Assembly: GCF_900107965.1 (NCBI RefSeq)
Contig: NZ_FNVU01000019.1
Span: 124,001-188,000 of the forward strand
DNA: 64,000 nt
DNA from: Actinacidiphila yanglinensis
GTDB taxonomy: Bacteria; Actinomycetota; Actinomycetes; Streptomycetales; Streptomycetaceae
Reading direction: 5' to 3'
In this document: positions 16,141 to 23,514 of the stretch, one piece after another
How the letters are laid out: each line of letters starts with the position of its first letter
How positions within the stretch are numbered: position 1 is the first letter of the stretch
Program-made: the position numbers and the translations under genes
Notes under the pieces: generated by a model
What the model was told of the DNA's origin: nothing
Databases searched by the model: none
Seen by the model: the letters and a program-made list of their open reading frames with translations, nothing else

Positions 16141-17163
16141 GTGCCCAAGGTGACGCGTGACGATGTGGCCAGGCTGGCAGGGACCTCGACCGCGGTCGTC
16201 AGCTACGTCATCAACAACGGACCCCGGCCGGTCGCACCGGCCACCCGCGAGCGCGTGCTCGCGGCCATCAAGCAGCTCGGCTACCGCCCGGACCGTGTGG
16301 CCCAGGCGATGGCCAGCCGCCGCACGGACCTGATCGGCCTGATCGTGCCGGACGCGCGCCAGCCGTTCTTCGCGGAGATGGCACACGCCGTCGAACAGGC
16401 CGCGTCCGAGCGCGGCAAGATGGTGCTGGTCGGGAACTCCGACTACCTCGACGACCGCGAGGTGCACTACCTGCGGGCCTTCCTCGGCATGCGGGTGTCG
16501 GGCCTCATCCTGATCAGCCAGGGCCCGAGCGAGAACGCGGCCATAGAGATCGACGCCTGGGACGCCCGGGTGGTGCTGCTGCACGAGCGGCCCGAGGCGA
16601 TCGACGACATCGCGGTGGTCACCGACGACATCGGCGGCGCCCAGCTCGCCACCCGGCACCTGCTGGAGCACGGCTACGACTACGTCGCGTGCCTCGGCGG
16701 CACCGAGGTCACCCCCGAGGTGGGCGACCCCGTCACCGACCACGTGGTCGGCTGGCGGCGGGCCATGCAGGAGGCCGGAAAGTCCACCGAGGGCCGGCTG
16801 TTCCAGGCCCCGTACAACCGGTACGACGCCTACACCGTCGCGCTCGACCTGCTCGCCGGTCCGGACCGGCCGCCGGCCATCTTCTGCGCGACCGACGACC
16901 AGGCGATCGGCGTGCTGCGGGCAGCCCGCGAGCTGCGGATCGACGTCCCCGGCAAACTGGCGGTGGCCGGCTTCGACGACGTCAAGGAGGCCGCGCTCGC
17001 CGACCCGCCGCTGACCACGGTGGCCTCCGACCGGCAGGCGATGGCGCGGGCCGCGGTGGACGCGGTGCTCGACGACTCGCTGCGGGTGCCCGGTTCGCGC
17101 CGCGAGCGGGTGCGGCAGTTCCCGTCCCGGCTGGTCGTCCGGGCTTCGTGCGGCTGCGGCTGA
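16141..17163 (+). CDS. LacI-family transcriptional regulator
   Basis: This is a 340-residue repressor. The N-terminal helix-turn-helix and hinge (residues 1-60) read VTRDDVARLAGTSTAVVSYVINN with the hinge YRPDRVAQAMASRR. A periplasmic-binding-protein-like sensor domain follows (IGLIVPDARQPFFAEMAHAVEQ, FCATDDQAIGVLRAA). The end is cysteine-containing (RASCGCG). The GTG at 16141 appears leaderless. It follows glnR at a distance of 43 bases on the same strand. Its ligand is unknown, since no sugar transporter or catabolic gene is next to it. Confidence 0.9.
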   Translation: MPKVTRDDVARLAGTSTAVVSYVINNGPRPVAPATRERVLAAIKQLGYRPDRVAQAMASRRTDLIGLIVPDARQPFFAEMAHAVEQAASERGKMVLVGNSDYLDDREVHYLRAFLGMRVSGLILISQGPSENAAIEIDAWDARVVLLHERPEAIDDIAVVTDDIGGAQLATRHLLEHGYDYVACLGGTEVTPEVGDPVTDHVVGWRRAMQEAGKSTEGRLFQAPYNRYDAYTVALDLLAGPDRPPAIFCATDDQAIGVLRAARELRIDVPGKLAVAGFDDVKEAALADPPLTTVASDRQAMARAAVDAVLDDSLRVPGSRRERVRQFPSRLVVRASCGCG

Positions 17164-17310
17164 ACCGCCGTACGGGGTAACGGCGTTCGGGCCGGATAAA
17201 GCGCGCGCCCGGCCGGCACCGATCTTCCTTATTTCGGGCATACCCACTTCTGTCGGGCTTCTCAGCGTGCACTCAGGAAGCTCTCATGAACCGAGCCCAC
17301 AGTCATAGAC

Positions 17311-18552
17311 ATGACCAGCGAGAGCAACCTCCCCCAGAACTCCGCCTGGGAGGCAACCCCCGGCGGCGAACCCCAGTCTCCGCACGAGCGGCAGTCTCCG
17401 CACGAGCAGCAGTCCCCGCTCCGGCCCGACCCGCAGCCGTACCCGTACCCGGGCGCCCACCAGGACCCGTACGCGGTCGGCGAGCCCGGGCACACGGTGA
17501 TCCAGGGTTCGGTGGTCCCCGCCCCGCCCGAGACGGCGACCGGCGGCGGCTACCCGCCGCCGCCCCCCTACCAGGCCGGTTACGCGGCCGCGGGCGCCTC
17601 GCCCGCACCGCACCGGCGGCGCAGGATGAGCCGTCCGTTCGCCCTCGCCGCGGCGGTGGCGCTGGCCGCGGGCGTGATCGGCGGCGGCGCGGGCGCCCTG
17701 ATCGGGCACGCGACCGACCACTCGAGCAACAGCGTGACGGCGGCAGCCGCGGTCAACGCCTCGGCCGTCGACGGCAGCGTGGCCGGCGTGTACAAGGCGG
17801 TCAACCCCAGCGTCGTGGAGATCACCGCGACGCTGAGCGACGGCACCTCGACCGGCGCCGGCATCATCATCACCTCCAACGGCCAGATCGTCACGAACAA
17901 CCACGTGATCTCGGGCGCCCAGAGCGTCTCCGTCACCTACAGCAGCGGCAAGAAGGCGTCCGCGTCGGTGGTCGGCACCGACGCCAAGAAGGACCTCGCG
18001 CTGATCAAGGTGAACGGCGCGAGCGGGCTGCCCGCGGCGGTCCTCGGCGACTCCTCCGGGCTCGCGGTCGGCGACCAGGTCGTCGCGATCGGCTCGCCCG
18101 AGGGCCTCAGCGACACCGTGACCAGCGGCATCGTCTCCGCGCTCAACCGCGACGTGACCGTGCCGGTCGAGGAGGAGCAGCAGCAGAGCCAGGATCAGGG
18201 CGGGCAGGGCTTCGGCGGCGGCAGCGGCGGCCTCGGTGGCGGCAGCGGCAGCGGTGGCAGCGACCAGTGGCCGTTCTCCTTCGGCGGCAACCAGTACAAC
18301 GGGAGCACCGGCAGCTCCACCACCACGTACAAGGCGATCCAGACCGACGCCTCGCTCAACCCGGGCAACTCCGGCGGCGCGCTGATCAACATGAGCGGGC
18401 AGATCGTCGGCATCAACTCGGCGATGTACTCCGGCTCCTCCGACAGCAGCTCCAGCTCCGACGCGGGCAGCGTGGGCCTCGGCTTCGCCATCCCGATCAA
18501 CACGGTCAAGTCCGACCTGTCCTACCTGCAGTCCGGTGGGGACCAGAAGTAG
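17311..18552 (+). CDS. HtrA/DegP-like membrane-anchored serine protease without PDZ domain
   Basis: This is a trypsin-type envelope protease. A 105-residue Pro/Gln/Tyr-rich cytoplasmic tail precedes one membrane helix (about 110-132). The protease domain carries the triad His198 (VTNNHV), Asp228 (KKDLALIKV) and Ser354 (PGNSGGAL). A roughly 45-residue Gly/Ser/Gln-rich insert (about 288-333) separates the two barrels. The protein ends soon after GFAIPINTV, so the PDZ domain usual in HtrA is absent. Of 413 residues, the anchor layout resembles mycobacterial PepD-type proteases. It precedes an MprAB-like pair, as pepD does in mycobacteria. Confidence 0.9.
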   Translation: MTSESNLPQNSAWEATPGGEPQSPHERQSPHEQQSPLRPDPQPYPYPGAHQDPYAVGEPGHTVIQGSVVPAPPETATGGGYPPPPPYQAGYAAAGASPAPHRRRRMSRPFALAAAVALAAGVIGGGAGALIGHATDHSSNSVTAAAAVNASAVDGSVAGVYKAVNPSVVEITATLSDGTSTGAGIIITSNGQIVTNNHVISGAQSVSVTYSSGKKASASVVGTDAKKDLALIKVNGASGLPAAVLGDSSGLAVGDQVVAIGSPEGLSDTVTSGIVSALNRDVTVPVEEEQQQSQDQGGQGFGGGSGGLGGGSGSGGSDQWPFSFGGNQYNGSTGSSTTTYKAIQTDASLNPGNSGGALINMSGQIVGINSAMYSGSSDSSSSSDAGSVGLGFAIPINTVKSDLSYLQSGGDQK

Positions 18553-18591
18553 GGGGTGGCCGCCCCCGGAGAAGAAGTGCGGCTCCCTTCA

Positions 18592-18623
18592 CGGAAGGAC
18601 GGCGACGGCGTGCCGTCCTTCCG
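18592..18623. terminator. Hairpin after the htrA-like gene
   Basis: A 12-bp perfect stem (arms 18592-18603 and 18612-18623) with an eight-base loop lies between the protease stop and the response regulator. It has no T tract. It may terminate or only reduce transcription into the two-component genes. Confidence 0.6.
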
Positions 18624-18677
18624 GGGGGACGTGCGAGGCTGGACACGTCACGGAAGGGTCTGCGAGGTAGGAAACGC

Positions 18678-19421
18678 ATGAGCAACGGGGACAGCGGCGA
18701 GGCGCCCGCACGAGTTCTGATCGTGGACGACGAGCCGGCCGTGCGGGAGGCGCTGCGGCGCACCCTCGCGTTCGAGGGGTACGACACCGCGCTCGCGGCC
18801 GACGGCCTGGCCGCCCTGGAGCAGACGGAGAGCTACCGGCCGGACGCGATCGTGCTGGACGTGCTGATGCCGCGGATGGACGGCCTGACCACGGCGCGGC
18901 GGCTGCGGTCCACCGGCGTCACCACGCCGATCCTGATGCTGACCGCGCGGGACACCGTGGGCGACCGGGTCACCGGCCTGGACGCCGGCGCCGACGACTA
19001 CCTCGTCAAACCGTTCGAGCTGGACGAGTTGCTCGCCCGGCTGCGCGCCCTGCTGCGCCGCAGTTCCTACGCGACCGCGCACGGCCAGGCCGACGACGAG
19101 GCGGCGCGCGCCCTGACCTTCGCCGACCTGCGGATGGACACCACCACCCGCGAGGTCACCCGGGCCGGCCGGCCGGTGGAACTGACCCGCACCGAGTACA
19201 CGCTGCTGGAGCTGTTCCTGACCCACCCGCGCCAGGTGCTCACCCGGGAACAGATCCTCAAGTCCGTGTGGGGCTTCGACTTCGAGCCCTCCTCCAACTC
19301 GCTCGACGTGTACGTGATGTACCTGCGGCGCAAGACCGAGGCGGGCGGCATGCCGCGCGTGGTGCACACCGTGCGCGGCGTCGGCTACGTGCTGCGCGCC
19401 CCCGACGGCGGGCGCGCGTGA
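18678..19421 (+). CDS. OmpR-family response regulator (MprA-like)
   Basis: This is a 247-residue DNA-binding regulator. The receiver domain (about 10-125) has acidic residues DDE at 17-19, phospho-acceptor Asp61 (IVLDVLMPRMDG) and Lys in VKPFELDELL. A winged helix follows (about 145-240, LTRTEYTLLELFLTHP). The ATG at 18678 has GAGG and AGGA upstream. It overlaps the kinase gene by four bases (GTGA). It closely resembles MprA, which responds to envelope stress in mycobacteria. The HtrA-like protease just upstream fits an envelope quality-control role, which is an inference. Confidence 0.9.
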   Translation: MSNGDSGEAPARVLIVDDEPAVREALRRTLAFEGYDTALAADGLAALEQTESYRPDAIVLDVLMPRMDGLTTARRLRSTGVTTPILMLTARDTVGDRVTGLDAGADDYLVKPFELDELLARLRALLRRSSYATAHGQADDEAARALTFADLRMDTTTREVTRAGRPVELTRTEYTLLELFLTHPRQVLTREQILKSVWGFDFEPSSNSLDVYVMYLRRKTEAGGMPRVVHTVRGVGYVLRAPDGGRA

Positions 19422-20875
19422 ACCGCCTTCCCCTGCGCTCCCGGCTCACCATCCTCACGGCGGCCGCGGTGCTGGTCGCGGTGGCGCTGGCCGCGCTGGC
19501 GTGCTGGCTGATCACGCGGAACGAACTGAACTCGCAGCTGGACAAGTCCCTCAGCCAGGGCCTGGCGGACGCGAAGCAGCAGCTCCAGCGGGCCAGCCGG
19601 CTCCCGGGCTTCTCCTGCGAGTCGCAAGCGCTGGACAACGGCCAGTACAACATCAACCCGTCGAACGTGTCCGCGCAGATCGTCCTGCCCGACGGCAGGA
19701 CCTGCCTGATCACCGGTACCAAGACGTTCACGACGACCCAGGCGGACCGCGAGGTCGCGACCGATCCGCGGCAGCACTCCGTGACGCACACCGTACACAG
19801 CAACGGCACGACGCTGCGGGTCTACACGGTGAACCCTGACGCCACCATCAGCATCGGGGGGCAGACCCAGCCGATCGCGCTGTCCGTCGCGCGCCCGCTG
19901 AGCGTCGTCACCGACCCGCTCACCACCCTCGCCTGGGTCCTGCTCGCGGTCACCGGGATCGGCGCCATCGGCGCGGCCAGCGCGGGCCTGCTCATCGCGC
20001 AGGCCGGGCTGCGGCCGGTGGACACCCTCACCCAGACCGTCGAGCACATCGCGCGCACCGAGGACCTGAACGTGCGCATTCCGGTCGAGGGGCAGGACGA
20101 GATCGCCCGGCTGTCCGCGTCGTTCAACTCGATGACCGCCGCGCTGGCGTCCTCCCGGGACCGGCAGCAGCAGCTCATCGCGGACGCGGGGCACGAGCTG
20201 CGCACGCCGCTGACCAGCCTGCGGACGAACATCGAGCTGCTGGAGCGCAGCGAGGCGACCGGGCGGGCGATCCCGCCGGACGACCGCCGGGCGCTGCTGG
20301 CGTCGGTGAAGGCGCAGATGACCGAGCTCGCGGCGCTGATCGGGGACCTCCAGGAGCTGTCCCGGCCGGACACCGGCCCGGCGCTCCAGGTGGTGGCGCT
20401 GCACGAGGTGACGGAGACCGCGCTGCGCCGGGCCCGGCTGCGCGGCCCCGACCTGGAGATCAGCGCCCACGTGGCGCCGTGGTACGTCCGCTCGGAGGCG
20501 GCGGGCCTGGAGCGGGCGATCGTGAACCTGATGGACAACGCGGTGAAGTTCTCCCCTCCCGGCGGCGAGATCGAGGTCCGGCTGCGCGGGGGGCTGCTCA
20601 CCGTGCGGGACCACGGACCGGGCATCCCGGAGGAGGATCTGCCGCACGTCTTCGAGCGGTTCTGGCGCTCGCCGTCCGCGCGGTCGCTGCCGGGCAGCGG
20701 GCTCGGGCTGGCGATCGTGGCCCGTACCGCTCAGCAGGCCGGCGGCGAGGTCTCGCTCTCCCCGGCCCCGGGCGGCGGCACCCTGGCGGCGCTGCGGCTG
20801 CCGGGCGCGGCGACGGCCCCGCCGGAGACGCCCCCCGACATGCCGCCCACCGCACCGCCGCCGCCGGCCGCCTGA
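19418..20875 (+). CDS. Sensor histidine kinase (MprB-like)
   Basis: This is a membrane kinase of 485 residues. The first helix is at about 11-32, an external sensor domain at 33-165, and the second helix at about 168-190. HAMP follows (191-245), then HisKA with phospho-acceptor His259 (AGHELRTPLTSL) and a catalytic domain with N box NLMDNAVKF, G1 DHGPGIP and G2 GSGLGLAIV. The end is a Pro-rich tail. The GTG at 19418 overlaps the regulator's stop codon. It is the cognate partner of the response regulator at 18678. The signal is unknown. Confidence 0.92.
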   Translation: MNRLPLRSRLTILTAAAVLVAVALAALACWLITRNELNSQLDKSLSQGLADAKQQLQRASRLPGFSCESQALDNGQYNINPSNVSAQIVLPDGRTCLITGTKTFTTTQADREVATDPRQHSVTHTVHSNGTTLRVYTVNPDATISIGGQTQPIALSVARPLSVVTDPLTTLAWVLLAVTGIGAIGAASAGLLIAQAGLRPVDTLTQTVEHIARTEDLNVRIPVEGQDEIARLSASFNSMTAALASSRDRQQQLIADAGHELRTPLTSLRTNIELLERSEATGRAIPPDDRRALLASVKAQMTELAALIGDLQELSRPDTGPALQVVALHEVTETALRRARLRGPDLEISAHVAPWYVRSEAAGLERAIVNLMDNAVKFSPPGGEIEVRLRGGLLTVRDHGPGIPEEDLPHVFERFWRSPSARSLPGSGLGLAIVARTAQQAGGEVSLSPAPGGGTLAALRLPGAATAPPETPPDMPPTAPPPPAA

Positions 20876-20931
20876 GGCGGCGGTCGACCGAGGCGGCGGG
20901 CCATCGGCGCCGGCCTGGGCGATCCCAGCAA

Positions 20932-20963
20932 TCCGTCTCACCATACGAAATCTTCCGTCTCAC
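20932..20963 (+). promoter_or_regulatory. Two direct repeats TCCGTCTCAC, 22 bp apart
   Basis: TCCGTCTCAC occurs at 20932-20941 and again at 20954-20963, two helical turns apart, just upstream of a weak -10-like TAGTTG (20981-20986) before the MFS gene. The geometry suits a direct-repeat-binding activator or repressor. The regulator is unknown. Confidence 0.45.
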
Positions 20964-20985
20964 TCCTCGGCGAGCCGACATAGTT

Positions 20986-21015
20986 GGGTGCACCACCTAC
21001 CAAGGAGGTGCACCC
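20986..21015 (+). promoter_or_regulatory. 5' leader hairpin abutting the MFS start codon
   Basis: GGGTGCACC (20986-20994) and GGTGCACCC (21007-21015) form a perfect 9-bp stem with a 12-base loop. The ribosome site AAGGAGG (21002-21008) spans the loop and the right arm, and the ATG follows immediately at 21016. Folding could limit ribosome access, so translation may be regulated or kept low. No ligand-binding domain is evident. Confidence 0.5.
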
Positions 21016-22212
21016 ATGCGCCGCTGGCTGATGCTGGCCCTGGGAACCGCGGCCCAGACGGCCGCCTGCGCGTTCGTCTACGGCATCCCGTACCTCGCCG
21101 ACACCCTGCGCAGGCAGGAGCACCTGTCGCTGACCCAGGTCGGCCTGCTCGTCGCGGCGCCCACCACCGGACTGGTGCTCGCCCTCTACCTGTGGGGCGC
21201 GGCCGCCGACCGCTGGGGCGAGCGGGTGGTGATCGCCTGCGGCCTGGGGCTGGCGGCGGGCGCCCTCGCGCTGGCCGCATGGTTCGCGCACGGCATGCTC
21301 GCCCTGGGGTTGCTGCTGGTCGTGGCCGGCGCCGCCGGCGCCTCGGTGTACTCCGCCAGCGGCCGGCTGGTGATGGGATGGTTCGCCGCCCACGAGCGCG
21401 GCCTGGCGATGGGCATCCGGCAGACGTCGACCCCGCTGGGCATGGGCGTGGCCGCGCTGGCGATGCCGCCGCTGTCGGACGCGCACGGCCTGCCCGGCGC
21501 GATCGGCTTCCTCGCGGCGGCCTGCGGGGTGATCGCCGTGCTGATCGCGCTGTTCGCGGCCGACCCGGCCCGGACCGCGAAGGCGGCGGCGGAGCCCGCG
21601 CCGAACCCGTACCGCGGCTCCCGCGTGCTGTGGCGGATCCACGGGTCCGCGGCGCTGCTGGTGGTCCCGCAGTTCACCGCGGGGGCGTTCGCGCTGGTCC
21701 TGCTGGTGGACGTGCGCGGCTGGTCGTCGGTGCACGCCGGGCAGCTCATCGCCGTCGCCCAGGGCCTGGGCGCGGTCGCCCGCATCCTGGTCGGACGCTG
21801 GTCGGACGCGGTCGGCGAGCGGCTGCGCCCGATGCGGCAGCTCGCCGCGGTCACCGCCGCGGTGATCGGCGCGACCGCGCTGGCCACCGCCTTCCCCTCG
21901 CCGCTGACGCCGGTCCTGCTGGTCGTCGCGATCGCGATCTCGGCCAGCACCAACGGGCTGTCCTTCACCTCCACCGCGGAGCGCGCCGGCCCGGCCTGGT
22001 CCGGCCGCGCCCTGGGCGTGCACAACACCGGGCAGAACCTGACGGCCGCCGTGGTGCCCCCGGCGATGGCCGCGCTGATCTCGGCGACCGCCTACTGGCC
22101 GGGCTTCGTGCTGGCCGCGGCGATCGCCTGCGTCTCGGCCGCGATCATTCCGGTACGGCGGCCGGTGGCGGCGCCGGACGGCAGGGAGCCGGGTCGTACG
22201 ATCAGGGCATGA
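21016..22212 (+). CDS. MFS transporter
   Basis: This 398-residue protein has about 12 membrane helices and MFS signatures, including the loop 2-3 motif region WGAAADRWGERVV and the repeat-related WSDAVGERLRP in the second half. The ATG at 21016 has an ideal AAGGAGG site but sits directly after a hairpin. The transported compound cannot be read from sequence; the fold suggests small organic anions or drugs. Its stop overlaps the mshD start by four bases, so expression of the two is linked. Confidence 0.85.
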   Translation: MRRWLMLALGTAAQTAACAFVYGIPYLADTLRRQEHLSLTQVGLLVAAPTTGLVLALYLWGAAADRWGERVVIACGLGLAAGALALAAWFAHGMLALGLLLVVAGAAGASVYSASGRLVMGWFAAHERGLAMGIRQTSTPLGMGVAALAMPPLSDAHGLPGAIGFLAAACGVIAVLIALFAADPARTAKAAAEPAPNPYRGSRVLWRIHGSAALLVVPQFTAGAFALVLLVDVRGWSSVHAGQLIAVAQGLGAVARILVGRWSDAVGERLRPMRQLAAVTAAVIGATALATAFPSPLTPVLLVVAIAISASTNGLSFTSTAERAGPAWSGRALGVHNTGQNLTAAVVPPAMAALISATAYWPGFVLAAAIACVSAAIIPVRRPVAAPDGREPGRTIRA

Positions 22213-23138
22213 CCGACCGCCGCATCGAAACGCTGACCGACCTGCCCGCCGATGCCGCACGGGCCGTCCTCGACCTGATCGGGACGGCCGCCGAGGAGGA
22301 CGGGCAAGCAGCCGTTTCGGAGCAGGGCAGGCTGCACGTCCGCAGGTCCGGGCGGGCCGGCGTACGGCACCTGCTGCTGTGGACGCCGGGACCGGACGGC
22401 TCCGCGGCCGAGGAGCTGACCGGCTACGGGCAGATCGACGGCACCGACCCGGTGGAGGCGCCGGCCGCGGAGTTCCTGGTGCACCCGGGCCGCCGCTCGC
22501 GCGGCCACGGGGAGGCGCTGGGCCGGGCCCTGCTCGACGCCACCGGCCAGCGGCTGCGGGTCTGGGCACACGGCGGCCACCCCCCGGCCCGGCACCTGTC
22601 CGAGCGGCTCGGCCTCAAGCTCTTCCGGGAGCTGCGGCAGATGCGCCGCCCGCTCGACCCGGAGCCGACCGGGCTCCCCGAGCCGCGGCTGCCCGACGGG
22701 ATCACGGTCCGCACCTTCGTGCCCGGCCAGGACGAGGACGCCTGGCTGGGGCTCAACGCGGCTGCCTTCGCCCATCACCCCGAGCAGGGCAGCCTCACCC
22801 GCGGCGACCTCGACGACCGCATGGCCGAGCCCTGGTTCGACCCGGCCGGCTTCTTCCTCGCCTTCCGCGGGTCCACCCCGGCCGGCTTCCACTGGACCAA
22901 GGTGCACGCGGCGGAGCGGCTCGGCGAGGTCTACGTCGTCGGCGTCTCCCCCGGGGAGCAGGGCGGCGGGCTCGGCCGCGCCCTCACCTCCATCGGCCTC
23001 CGCCACCTCGCGCGCGACCGCGGCCTGCCCACGGCGATGCTCTACGTCGACGCCGACAACGTCCCCGCGGTCACCGTCTACGAACGCCTCGGCTTCACCA
23101 CCCACGAGACCGACCTGATGTACCGCACCGAGAGCTGA
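22209..23138 (+). CDS. mshD: Mycothiol synthase
   Basis: MshD acetylates the cysteinyl amine of Cys-GlcN-Ins with acetyl-CoA, the last step of mycothiol synthesis in the cytoplasm. The 309-residue protein has two tandem GNAT domains. The C-terminal, catalytic one carries the acetyl-CoA loop GVSPGEQGGGLGRAL and the conserved stretches NAAAFAHHPEQG and VDADNVPAVTVYERLGF. The length and both halves match the family. The ATG overlaps the MFS stop (ATGA). Confidence 0.92.
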   Translation: MTDRRIETLTDLPADAARAVLDLIGTAAEEDGQAAVSEQGRLHVRRSGRAGVRHLLLWTPGPDGSAAEELTGYGQIDGTDPVEAPAAEFLVHPGRRSRGHGEALGRALLDATGQRLRVWAHGGHPPARHLSERLGLKLFRELRQMRRPLDPEPTGLPEPRLPDGITVRTFVPGQDEDAWLGLNAAAFAHHPEQGSLTRGDLDDRMAEPWFDPAGFFLAFRGSTPAGFHWTKVHAAERLGEVYVVGVSPGEQGGGLGRALTSIGLRHLARDRGLPTAMLYVDADNVPAVTVYERLGFTTHETDLMYRTES

Positions 23139-23514
23139 GCGCACCCCTGCGTAACAACGGCTCCCCTCCGGCGTGCCCCGGGAGGACCCGCACGTACTCA
23201 GGGGCGCGGGGAACCGCGCGGGCAACCCACCACCGGCAGGTGGTCCCTCAACCGGGCAGAAAGGGGCACCCTGGGGAGTCAGGGGCACCCGGCTGGAAGC
23301 ATCCCGCTTGCCTGACGGCAACGCTCTCTTTACCGGTCATTCAACCGCGCTTGCGAACATCGCGGGGTGCAGCCCGCTGCTTCGCCCCCCCACACCCCCG
23401 CCCGACCTGCCGAAACCCACAGGTACACGGGACAATGGAGCGGCGGCCGTCGGCCGCCGTACGGGGGCCGCCCCTGGGGCGGATGTGCCGGAACCGGAGG
23501 AGGGCTCGAAACCC
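23139..23514. other. Long leader region before ppk
   Basis: This 376-base gap holds a 27-bp dispersed repeat (23201-23227) and GC-rich sequence. The open frame of ppk extends back through it, but without family similarity. One site resembling a PHO-box unit (GGTCATTCAAC, near 23335) occurs without a partner, so PhoP control of ppk is not supported from this alone. No promoter is clear. Confidence 0.4.
23201..23227 (+). repeat. Dispersed 27-bp intergenic repeat, copy 1
   Basis: The sequence starts GGGGCGCGGGGAACCGCGCG and ends GGCAACC. It matches the repeat at 59045-59071 (opposite strand) at 25 of 27 positions. Related GGGGCGCGGGGAAC elements are common between genes in Streptomyces chromosomes. 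Confidence 0.7.

Noticed and set aside
23330..23350. PHO box upstream of ppk
   Set aside because: Only one loosely matching unit (GGTCATTCAAC) was found; a PHO box needs at least two in-phase 11-bp repeats.
23173..23514. N-terminal extension of Ppk by 114 codons
   Set aside because: The extension has no family similarity and includes the dispersed repeat, whereas the ATG at 23515 has a ribosome site and a suitable length.
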